Shown: positions 1 to 4,885 of the stretch, piece by piece
Layout: every line of letters starts with the position of its first letter
How positions within the stretch are numbered: position 1 is the first letter of the stretch
The notes under the pieces: model-generated
What the model saw: the letters and a program-made list of their open reading frames with translations, nothing else
Told to the model about the DNA's origin: nothing
The model's database searches: none
Assembly: GCA_022792755.1 (NCBI GenBank)
Contig: JAAWBP010000022.1
Coordinates: 1-6,037, forward strand
Length of the DNA stretch: 6,037 nt
Reading direction: 5' to 3'
DNA from: Oscillospiraceae bacterium
GTDB lineage: Bacteria; Bacillota; Clostridia; Oscillospirales; Ruminococcaceae
Program-made: the position numbers and the translations under genes

Positions 1-40
1 AATGAGCAGGTCGTCGGTTCAAATCCGACCAGTAGCTCCA
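1..40 (+). tRNA. tRNA 3' half, probably tRNA-Thr (partial at window edge)
   Basis: Only the 3' part of a tRNA gene is inside the window. Visible are the end of the anticodon loop and the 3' anticodon strand TGAGC (3-7), a 5-nt variable loop (8-12), a perfect T arm (GTCGG 13-17, loop TTCAAAT 18-24, CCGAC 25-29), the 3' acceptor strand CAGTAGC (30-36), discriminator T (37) and an encoded CCA (38-40). A T discriminator limits the candidates mainly to Gly, Cys or Thr in bacteria. The anticodon-arm and variable-loop bases resemble clostridial tRNA-Thr as I remember it, but the anticodon itself lies outside the window, so the amino acid is an inference. Confidence 0.9.
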
Positions 41-41
41 C

Positions 42-77
42 ACCTGCGGTGAGCAAGTCGCGCACCGCAGGTTTTTT
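42..77 (+). terminator. Intrinsic terminator of the tRNA transcript
   Basis: Perfect 10-bp inverted repeat, ACCTGCGGTG (42-51) with CACCGCAGGT (63-72), 11-nt loop, followed by T at 72-77. It starts two bases after the CCA end and is a textbook Rho-independent terminator, so the following region probably needs its own promoter or depends on read-through. Confidence 0.92.
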
Positions 78-97
78 ATATCTGAAGCTTTTTCGCC

Positions 98-130
98 TGC
101 GTTTACAGCAGGGATCTTTTTTGTAACGCA
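98..130 (+). repeat. Hairpin copy A with conserved loop AGCAGG-N-ATCTTTTTTG
   Basis: TGCGTTTAC (98-106) can pair with GTAACGCA (123-130) with one bulged T. The enclosed segment 107-123 matches 204-220 (copy B) at 16 of 17 bases, whereas the stems differ in sequence. Conserved loop with changed but still pairing stems is what a structured RNA element shows. The T-run sits in the loop rather than after the stem, so this is not a normal terminator. Confidence 0.6.
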
Positions 131-195
131 AACCCAGACCAAGCCTGGACGCAATTCGCGTTCGGGCTCTTTTCCTTTTTTAGAGTAAAGTGCTC

Positions 196-226
196 GCGCT
201 GAAAGCAGGTATCTTTTTTGCAGCGT
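196..226 (+). repeat. Hairpin copy B with conserved loop AGCAGG-N-ATCTTTTTTG
   Basis: GCGCTG (196-201) pairs with CAGCGT (221-226), the outermost pair being G-U. The loop 204-220 is nearly identical to that of copy A, 97 bases upstream. Between the two copies (131-195) I see only a weak CCAG/CTGG hairpin and T-rich sequence, and no gene. Confidence 0.6.
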
Positions 227-456
227 AAAGCCGGCGGCGGGCAGTCGCGGTTACCCGGGACGCCCTTTCCGATGTTCTAGGGTGTATTTGCCCTTGTCAA
301 CCAAGGGCACGTTGTACGAAGCATATACTCGTGGGCTTCCAATACTTGTTACGAATGACGTCTGCGGTCTGGCCTGGTCACAGGCTGGAAAAAAGCGACG
401 GGGAACCCCCGCTGGTAATTCGCACACCAACGTTTTTCCAGTTTTCAAGTTTCAGT

Positions 457-533
457 CCTGCGAGGTACTTTGTACAAACTACCTGCCTCGCGGGTTACAA
501 ACCGATCAGTCCGGTACTACCTGTGAATCGCGA
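457..533 (+). repeat. Tandem RNA-like repeat, unit 1 (98-nt spacing)
   Basis: Unit 1 contains a 9-bp stem (CCTGCGAGG 457-465 with CCTCGCGGG 486-494, one G-U pair), then GTTAC, a small hairpin ACCG/CGGT (501-504 with 512-515), TACTACCT (515-522) and ATCGCG (527-532). The same elements in the same order recur in unit 2. In unit 1 the stem loop also contains GTAC-TTT-GTAC. Confidence 0.7.
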
Positions 534-554
534 TTGCCGGCGGAGACACTCCGC

Positions 555-630
555 CCTGCGAGGTGGGCTGTAAAAAATATGTACCTCGCGGGTTACGGAC
601 TTATAGGTCTGTACTACCTAAGTATCGCGT
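555..630 (+). repeat. Tandem RNA-like repeat, unit 2 (98-nt spacing)
   Basis: Unit 2 has the same stem extended to 10 bp (555-564 with 583-592), the same GTTAC, a 6-bp hairpin ACGGAC/GTCTGT (595-600 with 607-612) whose bases differ from unit 1 but which still pairs, then TACTACCT (612-619) and ATCGCG (624-629). The units are joined by a perfect GGCGGAG-aca-CTCCGCC hairpin (539-555). Conserved single strands with altered but paired stems indicate selection for RNA structure. Confidence 0.7.
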
Positions 631-685
631 TTGTCTTGCCTGGTCACGGGCCGCGTTCGGATTTTTACAAAATGATATCCGTCCA

Positions 686-705
686 AGGGGGCGACCCTAT
701 TTTTT
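686..705 (+). terminator. Likely terminator of the structured RNA
   Basis: A short hairpin AGGG (686-689) with CCCT (695-698), 5-nt loop, is followed by ATTTTTT (699-705). The stem is only 4 bp, so alone it would be weak, but it lies at the end of the structured region and just before the next gene's -35 box. Confidence 0.5.
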
Positions 706-715
706 CTGAGAACCG

Positions 716-744
716 TTGACAAAACGACGATCATGTCGCATAAT
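716..744 (+). promoter_or_regulatory. Strong sigma-A-type promoter of the GNAT-TetR operon
   Basis: Perfect -35 TTGACA (716-721), 17-bp spacer, -10 CATAAT (739-744; 5 of 6 consensus). Such a strong promoter fits a repressor-controlled operon. The two palindromes lie in the spacer and immediately after the -10. Confidence 0.88.
721..742 (+). promoter_or_regulatory. Putative TetR operator O1 (in the -35/-10 spacer)
   Basis: AAAACGAC-GATCAT-GTCGCATA: the core CGAC (725-728) and GTCG (735-738) form an inverted repeat with 6-bp centre, matching the left half and core of O2. It lies between the promoter boxes, where a bound dimer would block RNA polymerase. Its outer right arm is degenerate, so it is probably the weaker site. 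Centre-to-centre distance to O2 is 25 bp. Confidence 0.65.
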
Positions 745-768
745 TAAAACGACAACATTGTCGTTTTA
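745..768 (+). promoter_or_regulatory. Putative TetR operator O2 (between -10 and RBS)
   Basis: A perfect 24-bp palindrome: TAAAACGACAA (745-755), CA centre (756-757), TTGTCGTTTTA (758-768). It covers the expected transcription start and ends at the ribosome binding site AAGGAGGG (768-775). Size, symmetry and location are those of TetR-family operators, and a TetR gene is second in the operon it controls. In RNA it could also form a hairpin next to the RBS. Confidence 0.82.
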
Positions 769-781
769 AGGAGGGTTCATC

Positions 782-1300
782 GTGGAATTCATTTTAAGGA
801 AGTGGAAAACAGAGGATGCCGAAGTAATTGCAAAAGCCGCAAATAACCCCAAGATTGCGGCAAACCTGCGGAACACCTTTCCCTCCCCCTATTCGTTAGA
901 GGATGCAAAGTGGTTTGTAGGCGACTGTATTTCAAAAGAAGGCGATGGCCAGATCACTCGCGCGATCGAAGTGGAAGGAAAGGCGGCTGGGAGCATCGGA
1001 ATCTTTATGAAGGACGACGTCTATGAAAAATCAGCCGAACTGGGGTACTGGCTCTCGGAGGAATACTGGCGGCAGGGCATCACCTCAAAGGCAGTGCGGA
1101 TGATCTGCAAAGAGGCATTTGCCGCCTTCGGCCTGACCCGCATCTTTGCCGAACCGTTTGACTGCAACATCGGCTCGAGAGGCGTATTGGAGAAGGCGGG
1201 ATTCATCTATGAGGGGACAATGCGCAACGGGATTTTCAAAAACGGCGAAATCCATTCCTACTGCGTTTATTCCCTGCTGCGGGAGGAGATGAACTGGTAA
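782..1300 (+). CDS. GNAT-family N-acetyltransferase, RimJ/RimL type
   Basis: A 172-residue single-domain acetyltransferase expected to move an acetyl group from acetyl-CoA to an amine on a protein N-terminus, antibiotic or other small molecule in the cytoplasm; the substrate cannot be read from sequence. Features of the family: N-terminal LRKWKTEDAE typical of Acetyltransf_3 proteins, strand LGYWLSEEYW (87-96), the acetyl-CoA pyrophosphate loop RQGITS (97-102), and the C-terminal CNIGSRGVLEKAGF motif (128-141). Start is GTG at 782, chosen because AAGGAGGG (768-775) lies 6 bases upstream and no better in-frame start exists. It is first in an operon with the TetR gene, which begins two bases after its stop codon, and is presumably derepressed when that regulator binds its ligand. 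Detoxification of the TetR ligand is a plausible but unproven role. Confidence 0.92.
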   Translation: MEFILRKWKTEDAEVIAKAANNPKIAANLRNTFPSPYSLEDAKWFVGDCISKEGDGQITRAIEVEGKAAGSIGIFMKDDVYEKSAELGYWLSEEYWRQGITSKAVRMICKEAFAAFGLTRIFAEPFDCNIGSRGVLEKAGFIYEGTMRNGIFKNGEIHSYCVYSLLREEMNW

Positions 1301-1301
1301 G

Positions 1302-1856
1302 ATGGGAGACAAGGCGGAAAGAACCCGTGAGAAGATCAAAAAAGCGGCGTACTTCCTATTTGCCGAAAAAGGGTTCAAAGAAGTGACCATGACCGACCTC
1401 TGCGAAAAAACAGGGCTGAGCAGAGGGGGGTTATACCGTCATTATTCCGGGACAGGGGAAATTTTTTCCGAGATTTTGTCGGAAGAATCCGTAATCTTCG
1501 ACCGAATTGAGGAGAAAGAAAGTGCCGAAGCGATTTTGGAAGACCTGCTAGGGGCGATCCAGCGCGAAATCATGGAGAGAGAGCGTTCCCTGAGCCTCGC
1601 CATCTACGAATACGCCAGCCTCGGAAACGAGGAGCTCTTGATCCGCATCAACGAGCGGGCAAAGCGGCGCTGGATCAAGCTGATAGAATATGGAATGAAA
1701 ACAAGCGAATTCAAGCGGGTCGATTCTGAGCAGGTTTCAGAACTGATCCTCTACTACTACCAAGGCCTTCGGATGTGGTCCCGCGTCGTCCCCTTTCATC
1801 TACAGACGGCGGAGCACTATACCGATACCGTCCGGCAGCTCCTGCTGAACCGCTAG
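1302..1856 (+). CDS. TetR/AcrR-family transcriptional regulator
   Basis: A 184-residue regulator of normal family length. Residues 8-56 form the TetR_N DNA-binding domain, with the helix-turn-helix in VTMTDLCEKTGLSRGGLYRHYSGTGEIF (28-55, recognition helix around SRGGLYRHY). The rest is the variable helical ligand-binding and dimerisation domain, with no identifiable ligand. The ATG follows the acetyltransferase stop by one base; GGAGGAG (1282-1288) is 13 bases upstream, rather far, so translation is likely coupled to the preceding gene. The two related palindromes in the operon's promoter make it a likely autorepressor that also controls the acetyltransferase. No clear terminator follows: only a weak CCGCT/AGCGG hairpin without T-run at 1875-1889. 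Confidence 0.93.
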   Translation: MGDKAERTREKIKKAAYFLFAEKGFKEVTMTDLCEKTGLSRGGLYRHYSGTGEIFSEILSEESVIFDRIEEKESAEAILEDLLGAIQREIMERERSLSLAIYEYASLGNEELLIRINERAKRRWIKLIEYGMKTSEFKRVDSEQVSELILYYYQGLRMWSRVVPFHLQTAEHYTDTVRQLLLNR

Positions 1857-1937
1857 CGATGTATCCGGAATCTCCCGCTGTAAAAGCGGAAGAACAGGGA
1901 CAAATATTTTTGGGAAAGAAAGAGGCGGAGGAAACAC

Positions 1938-1970
1938 GACATGCTACTGTCCTGTTTGTTCTGATAGAAT
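1938..1970 (+). promoter_or_regulatory. WYL-type operator plus -10 element, copy 1
   Basis: GACA (1938-1941)-N6-TGTC (1948-1951), 11 bases, then GATAGAAT (1963-1970) containing -10 TAGAAT. The same arrangement with identical spacing occurs at 3660-3692 before the next operon. The -35 position is occupied by the operator centre (TGCTAC, no match to TTGACA), suggesting activation or competitive repression there. The WYL regulator encoded in this operon is the obvious candidate to bind. Confidence 0.72.
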
Positions 1971-1976
1971 GATTTT

Positions 1977-1981
1977 GGAGG
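1977..1981 (+). promoter_or_regulatory. RBS deciding the start of the GNAT-YoaP gene
   Basis: GGAGG lies 8 bases before ATG 1990. The earlier in-frame ATG at 1969 overlaps the -10 box and lies upstream of this RBS, so 1990 is the start. Confidence 0.85.
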
Positions 1982-1989
1982 TGAATGGA

Positions 1990-2763
1990 ATGGAACTGGT
2001 TCGTGTGACGATGGAAAACATTGAAAAAGAGCATATCTGCTGCGCGATCTCCAACGACCGGGATGCGCAGGTGATGAGCAAAAAGGCCTGGCTGAAAGAG
2101 CGTTTTGCCGAGGGACTGGTGTTCTTAAAGGGTGATGTGCGCGGCAAATGCTTTATCGAATACCTCCCCGCCGAATCCGCCTGGCTCCCGGTTGAGGCGG
2201 ACGGCTACATGGCAATCGATTGCTTCTGGGTGTCGGGGCAATTCAAAGGGAAGGGCAATTCCAACCTGCTTTTAGAGGAGTGTATCCGCGACAGCAAAGA
2301 AAAGGGGAAGCTCGGCCTTTGCATATTGTCTTCGGCAAAAAAGCTCCCCTTCCTTTCCGACCCGGGCTATTTGAAATACAAGGGGTTTCAGACCGCCGAC
2401 ACAGCGGAGCCGTTTTTTGAGCTGCTCTACCTGCCTTTTACGCCGGAGGCGGCGAAACCCTGCTTCAAGCCGCAGGCGAAGCATCCGCAGACCGACGGCA
2501 GCGGGTTTGTGCTGTATTATACGAATCAATGCCCCTTCAATGCAAAATATGTACCGCTTATAGAGGAAACAGCCAAAGGGAAAGGGATTCCCTTTCAAAG
2601 CATTCATCTCGACAGCAGGGAAAAAGCGCAGAACGCGCCTGCCGCGGCCACCATCTCGGCATTATTCTACAACGGCAGATTCCTCACCAATGAAATTCTC
2701 TCCCCGCCAAAATTTGAAAAGCTTGCGGAAAAACTAATGAAGGAGCCCGGAGATGAAGCTTGA
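1990..2763 (+). CDS. GNAT acetyltransferase with C-terminal YoaP domain
   Basis: 257 residues from the ATG with the good RBS. The N-terminal half (about 1-150) is a GNAT fold: core strand DGYMAIDCFWVSG (71-83) followed by the acetyl-CoA loop QFKGKGNSNLL (84-94). The C-terminal part (about 172-250) matches the YoaP-like domain found on Bacillus YoaP-type acetyltransferases: strand FVLYYTNQ, then CPFNAK (181-186) in the position of a thioredoxin-like CxxC but with a single cysteine, then TISALFYNGRFLTNEILSPPKFEKL (221-245). The fold and motif position suggest thioredoxin-like binding without a disulfide pair. The substrate is unknown. It overlaps the WYL regulator by 11 bp, so the two are co-translated, and a WYL-type operator lies just upstream. 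Confidence 0.88.
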   Translation: MELVRVTMENIEKEHICCAISNDRDAQVMSKKAWLKERFAEGLVFLKGDVRGKCFIEYLPAESAWLPVEADGYMAIDCFWVSGQFKGKGNSNLLLEECIRDSKEKGKLGLCILSSAKKLPFLSDPGYLKYKGFQTADTAEPFFELLYLPFTPEAAKPCFKPQAKHPQTDGSGFVLYYTNQCPFNAKYVPLIEETAKGKGIPFQSIHLDSREKAQNAPAAATISALFYNGRFLTNEILSPPKFEKLAEKLMKEPGDEA

Positions 2764-3661
2764 CCGAATGATCGGCATCCTGTCGATCCTGCTACAGCAG
2801 GAGAAGGTGACAGCCCCCTACCTCGCAGAAAAGTTCGAGGTCTCCCGCCGCACCATCAGCCGGGATATCGAGGCGCTTTGTATGGCGGGAATCCCGCTGG
2901 CGACGACGCCGGGCCAGAACGGCGGCATCTCGATTATGGAGGGGTATAAAATTGACCGCACCCTGCTCAGCAGGTCGGATATGCAGGCCATTTTGGCAGG
3001 GCTCCGGAGCTTAGACAGCGTGAGCGGCACCAGGCGGTATGCCCAGCTGATGGAGAAGCTGTCGGCGGGAGCGTCCAGCCTGCTTGCGGGAGATACCCAT
3101 ATTTTGATCGACCTCTCCTCCTGGTATAAAGCCTCCCTGTCCCCCAAAATCGAACTGCTGCACGGCGCAATCCTCTCGGCGCATCGGGTTTCTTTTACCT
3201 ATTTTGCGCCGAAGGGAGAATCCGGAAGAACCGTCGAACCTTACGACCTGATTTTCCAGTGGTCGAGCTGGTACCTGTGGGGATGGTGCAGCAATCGGGA
3301 GGATTTCCGGCTGTTCAAGCTCAACCGCATGACCGGCCTGAAGCTGGAAAAGCCCTTTCAAAAGCGCCCGGCGCCGCTGCCGGATCTGTCGCCGGAGCGG
3401 GTGTTTCCCAACGTCTACCAGGTAAAAGCGAAGATACGGCCGGAATTCAAGTGGCGGCTGGTGGAGGAATACGGCCCGGACAGCTTTGTGGAGCAGCCGG
3501 ACAGGAGCCTGCTCTTTTCCACCGGATTCACGGACCGGGAGAACCTCATCTGCTGGATCGCCTCCTTTGGAGAAGGGGCGGAGCTTTTGGAGCCGGTGGA
3601 ATTCCGGCAGGAGATGCTTAAGTTTGCGGAGGGAATCCGGAAAATTTACCTTGAACCATGA
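2753..3661 (+). CDS. WYL-domain HTH transcriptional regulator (YafY/YobV-like)
   Basis: 302 residues, full length for the family. Residues 1-60 are a winged HTH of the HTH_11/DeoR type (RMIGILSILLQQEKVTAPYLAEKFEVSRRTISRDIEAL). The WYL domain covers about 135-215, with the signature SSWYLWGWC (WYL at 173-175) and FRLFKLNRM (185-193), the surface thought to bind ligand or nucleic acid; a C-terminal WCX-type domain covers about 220-298. RBS AAGGAG (2740-2745) is 7 bases before ATG 2753, inside the end of the GNAT-YoaP gene. The twin GACA-N6-TGTC promoters on either side make it the likely regulator of both flanking operons; the second operator overlaps its own stop codon. Whether it activates or represses cannot be decided, although the absent -35 boxes lean towards activation. 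Ligand unknown. Confidence 0.94.
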   Translation: MKLDRMIGILSILLQQEKVTAPYLAEKFEVSRRTISRDIEALCMAGIPLATTPGQNGGISIMEGYKIDRTLLSRSDMQAILAGLRSLDSVSGTRRYAQLMEKLSAGASSLLAGDTHILIDLSSWYKASLSPKIELLHGAILSAHRVSFTYFAPKGESGRTVEPYDLIFQWSSWYLWGWCSNREDFRLFKLNRMTGLKLEKPFQKRPAPLPDLSPERVFPNVYQVKAKIRPEFKWRLVEEYGPDSFVEQPDRSLLFSTGFTDRENLICWIASFGEGAELLEPVEFRQEMLKFAEGIRKIYLEP

Positions 3662-3692
3662 CACACAGCTGTCGCCTTTCTTTTGATAGAAT
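3660..3692 (+). promoter_or_regulatory. WYL-type operator plus -10 element, copy 2
   Basis: GACA (3660-3663)-N6-TGTC (3670-3673), 11 bases, then GATAGAAT (3685-3692): same elements and spacing as copy 1 while the bases between differ. It overlaps the stop codon of the WYL regulator and drives the GyrI-like/MmcQ operon. No -35 consensus is present upstream of TAGAAT (3687-3692) at 16-18 bp. Confidence 0.74.
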
Positions 3693-3707
3693 GGGAACAT
3701 CAAAAGA

Positions 3708-3714
3708 AAAGGTG
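3708..3714 (+). promoter_or_regulatory. RBS deciding the start of the GyrI-like gene
   Basis: AAAGGTGG-type RBS lies 10 bases before ATG 3725. An in-frame upstream start at 3683 would sit on the -10 box and is rejected. Confidence 0.75.
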
Positions 3715-3724
3715 GTCTAATTTT

Positions 3725-4183
3725 ATGAAATATGAAATTGTCACGCTGGAAGAAAAAATCGCCGTGGGCGTGTCTGCGCGGACAAGTAATGCTTCTCCTG
3801 ATATGGGGGCTGTCATCGGCGGGATGTGGAACCGCTTTTACAATGCGGGCATTTACACCTCCATAACCGACAAGGTAAACGAAAAAGCATTGGGGATTTA
3901 CACCGACTATACAGGAGACGAAAAAGCGGCTTACACCGCAATGGCTGCCTATGAGACAGCAAAGGAGCCGCAGGGAGAAGGATTTGCCGTCTGCCGGATT
4001 CCCGCCGGACGATATGCCAAATTTGTCGTCCACGGAGATATGGTAAAGGCCGTAGCCGAGGCGTGGCAGGAAATCTGGCAGATGGAGCTTCCCAGAGCTT
4101 TCCGGTGCGATTTCGAGGAATACCAGAATAGCTCCATGGATAATGCCGAAGTCCATATTTACGTGGGGCTGAAAGAGGAATAA
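3725..4183 (+). CDS. GyrI-like/AraC effector-binding domain protein (small)
   Basis: 152 residues, a single effector-binding domain of the AraC_E_bind/GyrI-like superfamily (Cass2-like), the fold that binds lipophilic or cationic small molecules in regulators such as Rob and BmrR. Visible hallmarks: MKYEIVTLEEKIAVGVSART at the N-terminus, IGGMWNRF (31-38), KALGIYTDY (54-62), IPAGRYAKFVVHG (92-104), AWQEIW (113-118) and DFEEY (129-133), then the final strand AEVHIYVGLK (141-150). There is no DNA-binding domain, so it would act as a stand-alone ligand binder, sequestering or presenting a ligand. In Bacillus subtilis the comparable YobU is encoded next to the WYL regulator YobV, the same partnership seen here. 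It is the first gene of its operon, with a WYL-type operator upstream. Confidence 0.9.
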   Translation: MKYEIVTLEEKIAVGVSARTSNASPDMGAVIGGMWNRFYNAGIYTSITDKVNEKALGIYTDYTGDEKAAYTAMAAYETAKEPQGEGFAVCRIPAGRYAKFVVHGDMVKAVAEAWQEIWQMELPRAFRCDFEEYQNSSMDNAEVHIYVGLKEE

Positions 4184-4189
4184 GGTAGG

Positions 4190-4207
4190 GCCTCTCATTC
4201 CAGAGGC
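4190..4207 (+). other. Intergenic hairpin without T-run
   Basis: GCCTCT (4190-4195) pairs perfectly with AGAGGC (4202-4207), 6-nt loop, between the small GyrI-like gene and the next gene. With no following T-run it is not a terminator; it may stabilise or separate the upstream message, but no function is shown. Confidence 0.45.
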
Positions 4208-4231
4208 GGCGCGCATGAAAGGAAGAGGACG

Positions 4232-4885
4232 ATGAAATATTTATGGATAGATGAATATCTGCTCGCGAAACAGGGGGTGACAAAGGATTTGCAGGAAAGC
4301 TGGAACTGGATCCGCTACCACATCGGCGGCAAAATGTTTGCTGCCATCTGCTTGGATGAAAACGACCGGCCTTACTACATCAACCTGAAATTAGAGCCGC
4401 AGGAGGGCGAGTTCTTCCGGCAGCAGTACGAGGATGTGATCCCCGGCTATTACTCCAACAAGCAGCACTGGAATTCCGTCAATCCGGACGGTACCGTGCC
4501 GGACGAGCTGCTCAAAACCATGCTGGATAAATCGTATGCTCTGGTTTTGAGCAGCTTCTCAAAAAAGCGCCAGCGGGAGATTTTAAAGCTCAGCTGCTGC
4601 GGGACAGCGTGCGGCGAATGCGAATATTTCGGGGCGGTCTGTAAGGGCTGCACCGAAGCGGACGGCAAGGTTTTCCACACCTCCGGCGGAAAAGCGTGCC
4701 CGATTTACGCCTGCTCCGTACAAAAGAAAAAGCTGGCCACCTGCGCATCCTGCGGGGAAGCTCCCTGCTCCATCTGGAGAGGGACGAGAGACCCGAACCT
4801 TTCAGATCAGGCATTCGAAGAAAGCATCACAAACCGGATGCGGAACCTGAAAGGGGCGGCGAAACCGGATGGCGTTCGACTATAA
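4232..4885 (+). CDS. MmcQ/YjbR-like domain fused to cysteine-rich DUF3795
   Basis: 217 residues in two parts. Residues 1-118 resemble the MmcQ/YjbR (CyaY-like, double-wing) family: WNWIRYHIGGKMFAAICLD (24-42), YYINLKLEP (48-56), VIPGYYSNKQHWNSV (69-83), DELLKTMLDKSYALVLSSFSKK (91-112). Residues 121-208 are a DUF3795 domain with the expected cysteine pattern: CCGTACGEC (122-130), CKGC (137-140), GKACPIYAC (153-161), CASCGEAPC (171-179). Eleven cysteines in this half suggest a zinc or iron-sulfur site, but the metal is unknown. The MmcQ/YjbR family is called DNA-binding from structure, though a role here is unproven. RBS GGAAGAGG (4221-4228) precedes ATG 4232. It overlaps the following gene by 17 bp and belongs to the WYL-controlled operon. 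Confidence 0.87.
   Translation: MKYLWIDEYLLAKQGVTKDLQESWNWIRYHIGGKMFAAICLDENDRPYYINLKLEPQEGEFFRQQYEDVIPGYYSNKQHWNSVNPDGTVPDELLKTMLDKSYALVLSSFSKKRQREILKLSCCGTACGECEYFGAVCKGCTEADGKVFHTSGGKACPIYACSVQKKKLATCASCGEAPCSIWRGTRDPNLSDQAFEESITNRMRNLKGAAKPDGVRL

Larger units (their letters stand above)
239..705 (+). ncRNA. Candidate large structured non-coding RNA, family not recognised
   Basis: No reading frame here has a ribosome binding site or a recognisable product, but the sequence folds densely on the + strand. Helices I can see: GGGC-A-GTC 239-246 with GAC-GCCC 259-265; TGCCCTTG 289-296 with 302-309; GTTG/GAAGC 311-322 with 335-343 around a 3-nt bulge; GCCTG 372-376 with CAGGC 381-385; a 9-bp stem CTGGAAAAA 385-393 with 433-441 (it shares base 385 with the preceding helix) enclosing two hairpins (400-410 and 413-429); 9-bp 457-465 with 486-494; GGCGGAG 539-545 with 549-555; 10-bp 555-564 with 583-592; 6-bp 595-600 with 607-612; GCCTG 638-642 with CGGGC 647-651. 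Several contain G-U pairs that would be A-C mismatches on the other strand, which favours + strand transcription. A terminator-like hairpin closes it at 686-705. The 5' end may reach back to about 90, including the two hairpins upstream. Placement after a tRNA recalls large ornate RNAs such as ROOL and GOLLD, but I cannot assign it to either. No promoter is evident. Confidence 0.55.

Noticed and set aside
1..40. tRNA 3' end as an integration (att) site for a mobile element
   Set aside because: I found no second copy of the tRNA 3' end in the window and no integrase, transposase or phage gene.
457..630. CRISPR array
   Set aside because: Only two imperfect units with conserved interior structure and no short identical repeats separated by unique spacers; no cas genes.
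78..715. Group I or group II intron, RNase P, tmRNA, SRP or 6S RNA
   Set aside because: None of the conserved cores I know for these (for example group II domain V or the tmRNA ends) could be seen on either strand.
282..719. 145-residue open frame across the structured region (+ strand), and the 251-448 minus-strand frame
   Set aside because: No ribosome binding site, no recognisable domain, start placed inside a perfect hairpin region, and the sequence is explained better by paired RNA repeats.
1875..1889. Terminator after the TetR gene
   Set aside because: The CCGCT/AGCGG hairpin is short and no T-run follows.
1969..1989. Upstream ATG for the GNAT-YoaP gene
   Set aside because: It overlaps the GATAGAAT element and precedes the RBS GGAGG at 1977-1981.
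3683..3724. Longer N-terminus for the small GyrI-like protein
   Set aside because: The start would overlap the -10 box, and the family N-terminus MKYEIV begins at the ATG with the RBS at 3725.
3011..4216. 401-residue open frame on the minus strand
   Set aside because: It lies opposite the WYL regulator and GyrI-like gene, whose protein families are clear; its own translation shows no domain and its length follows from GC-rich codon use on the other strand.
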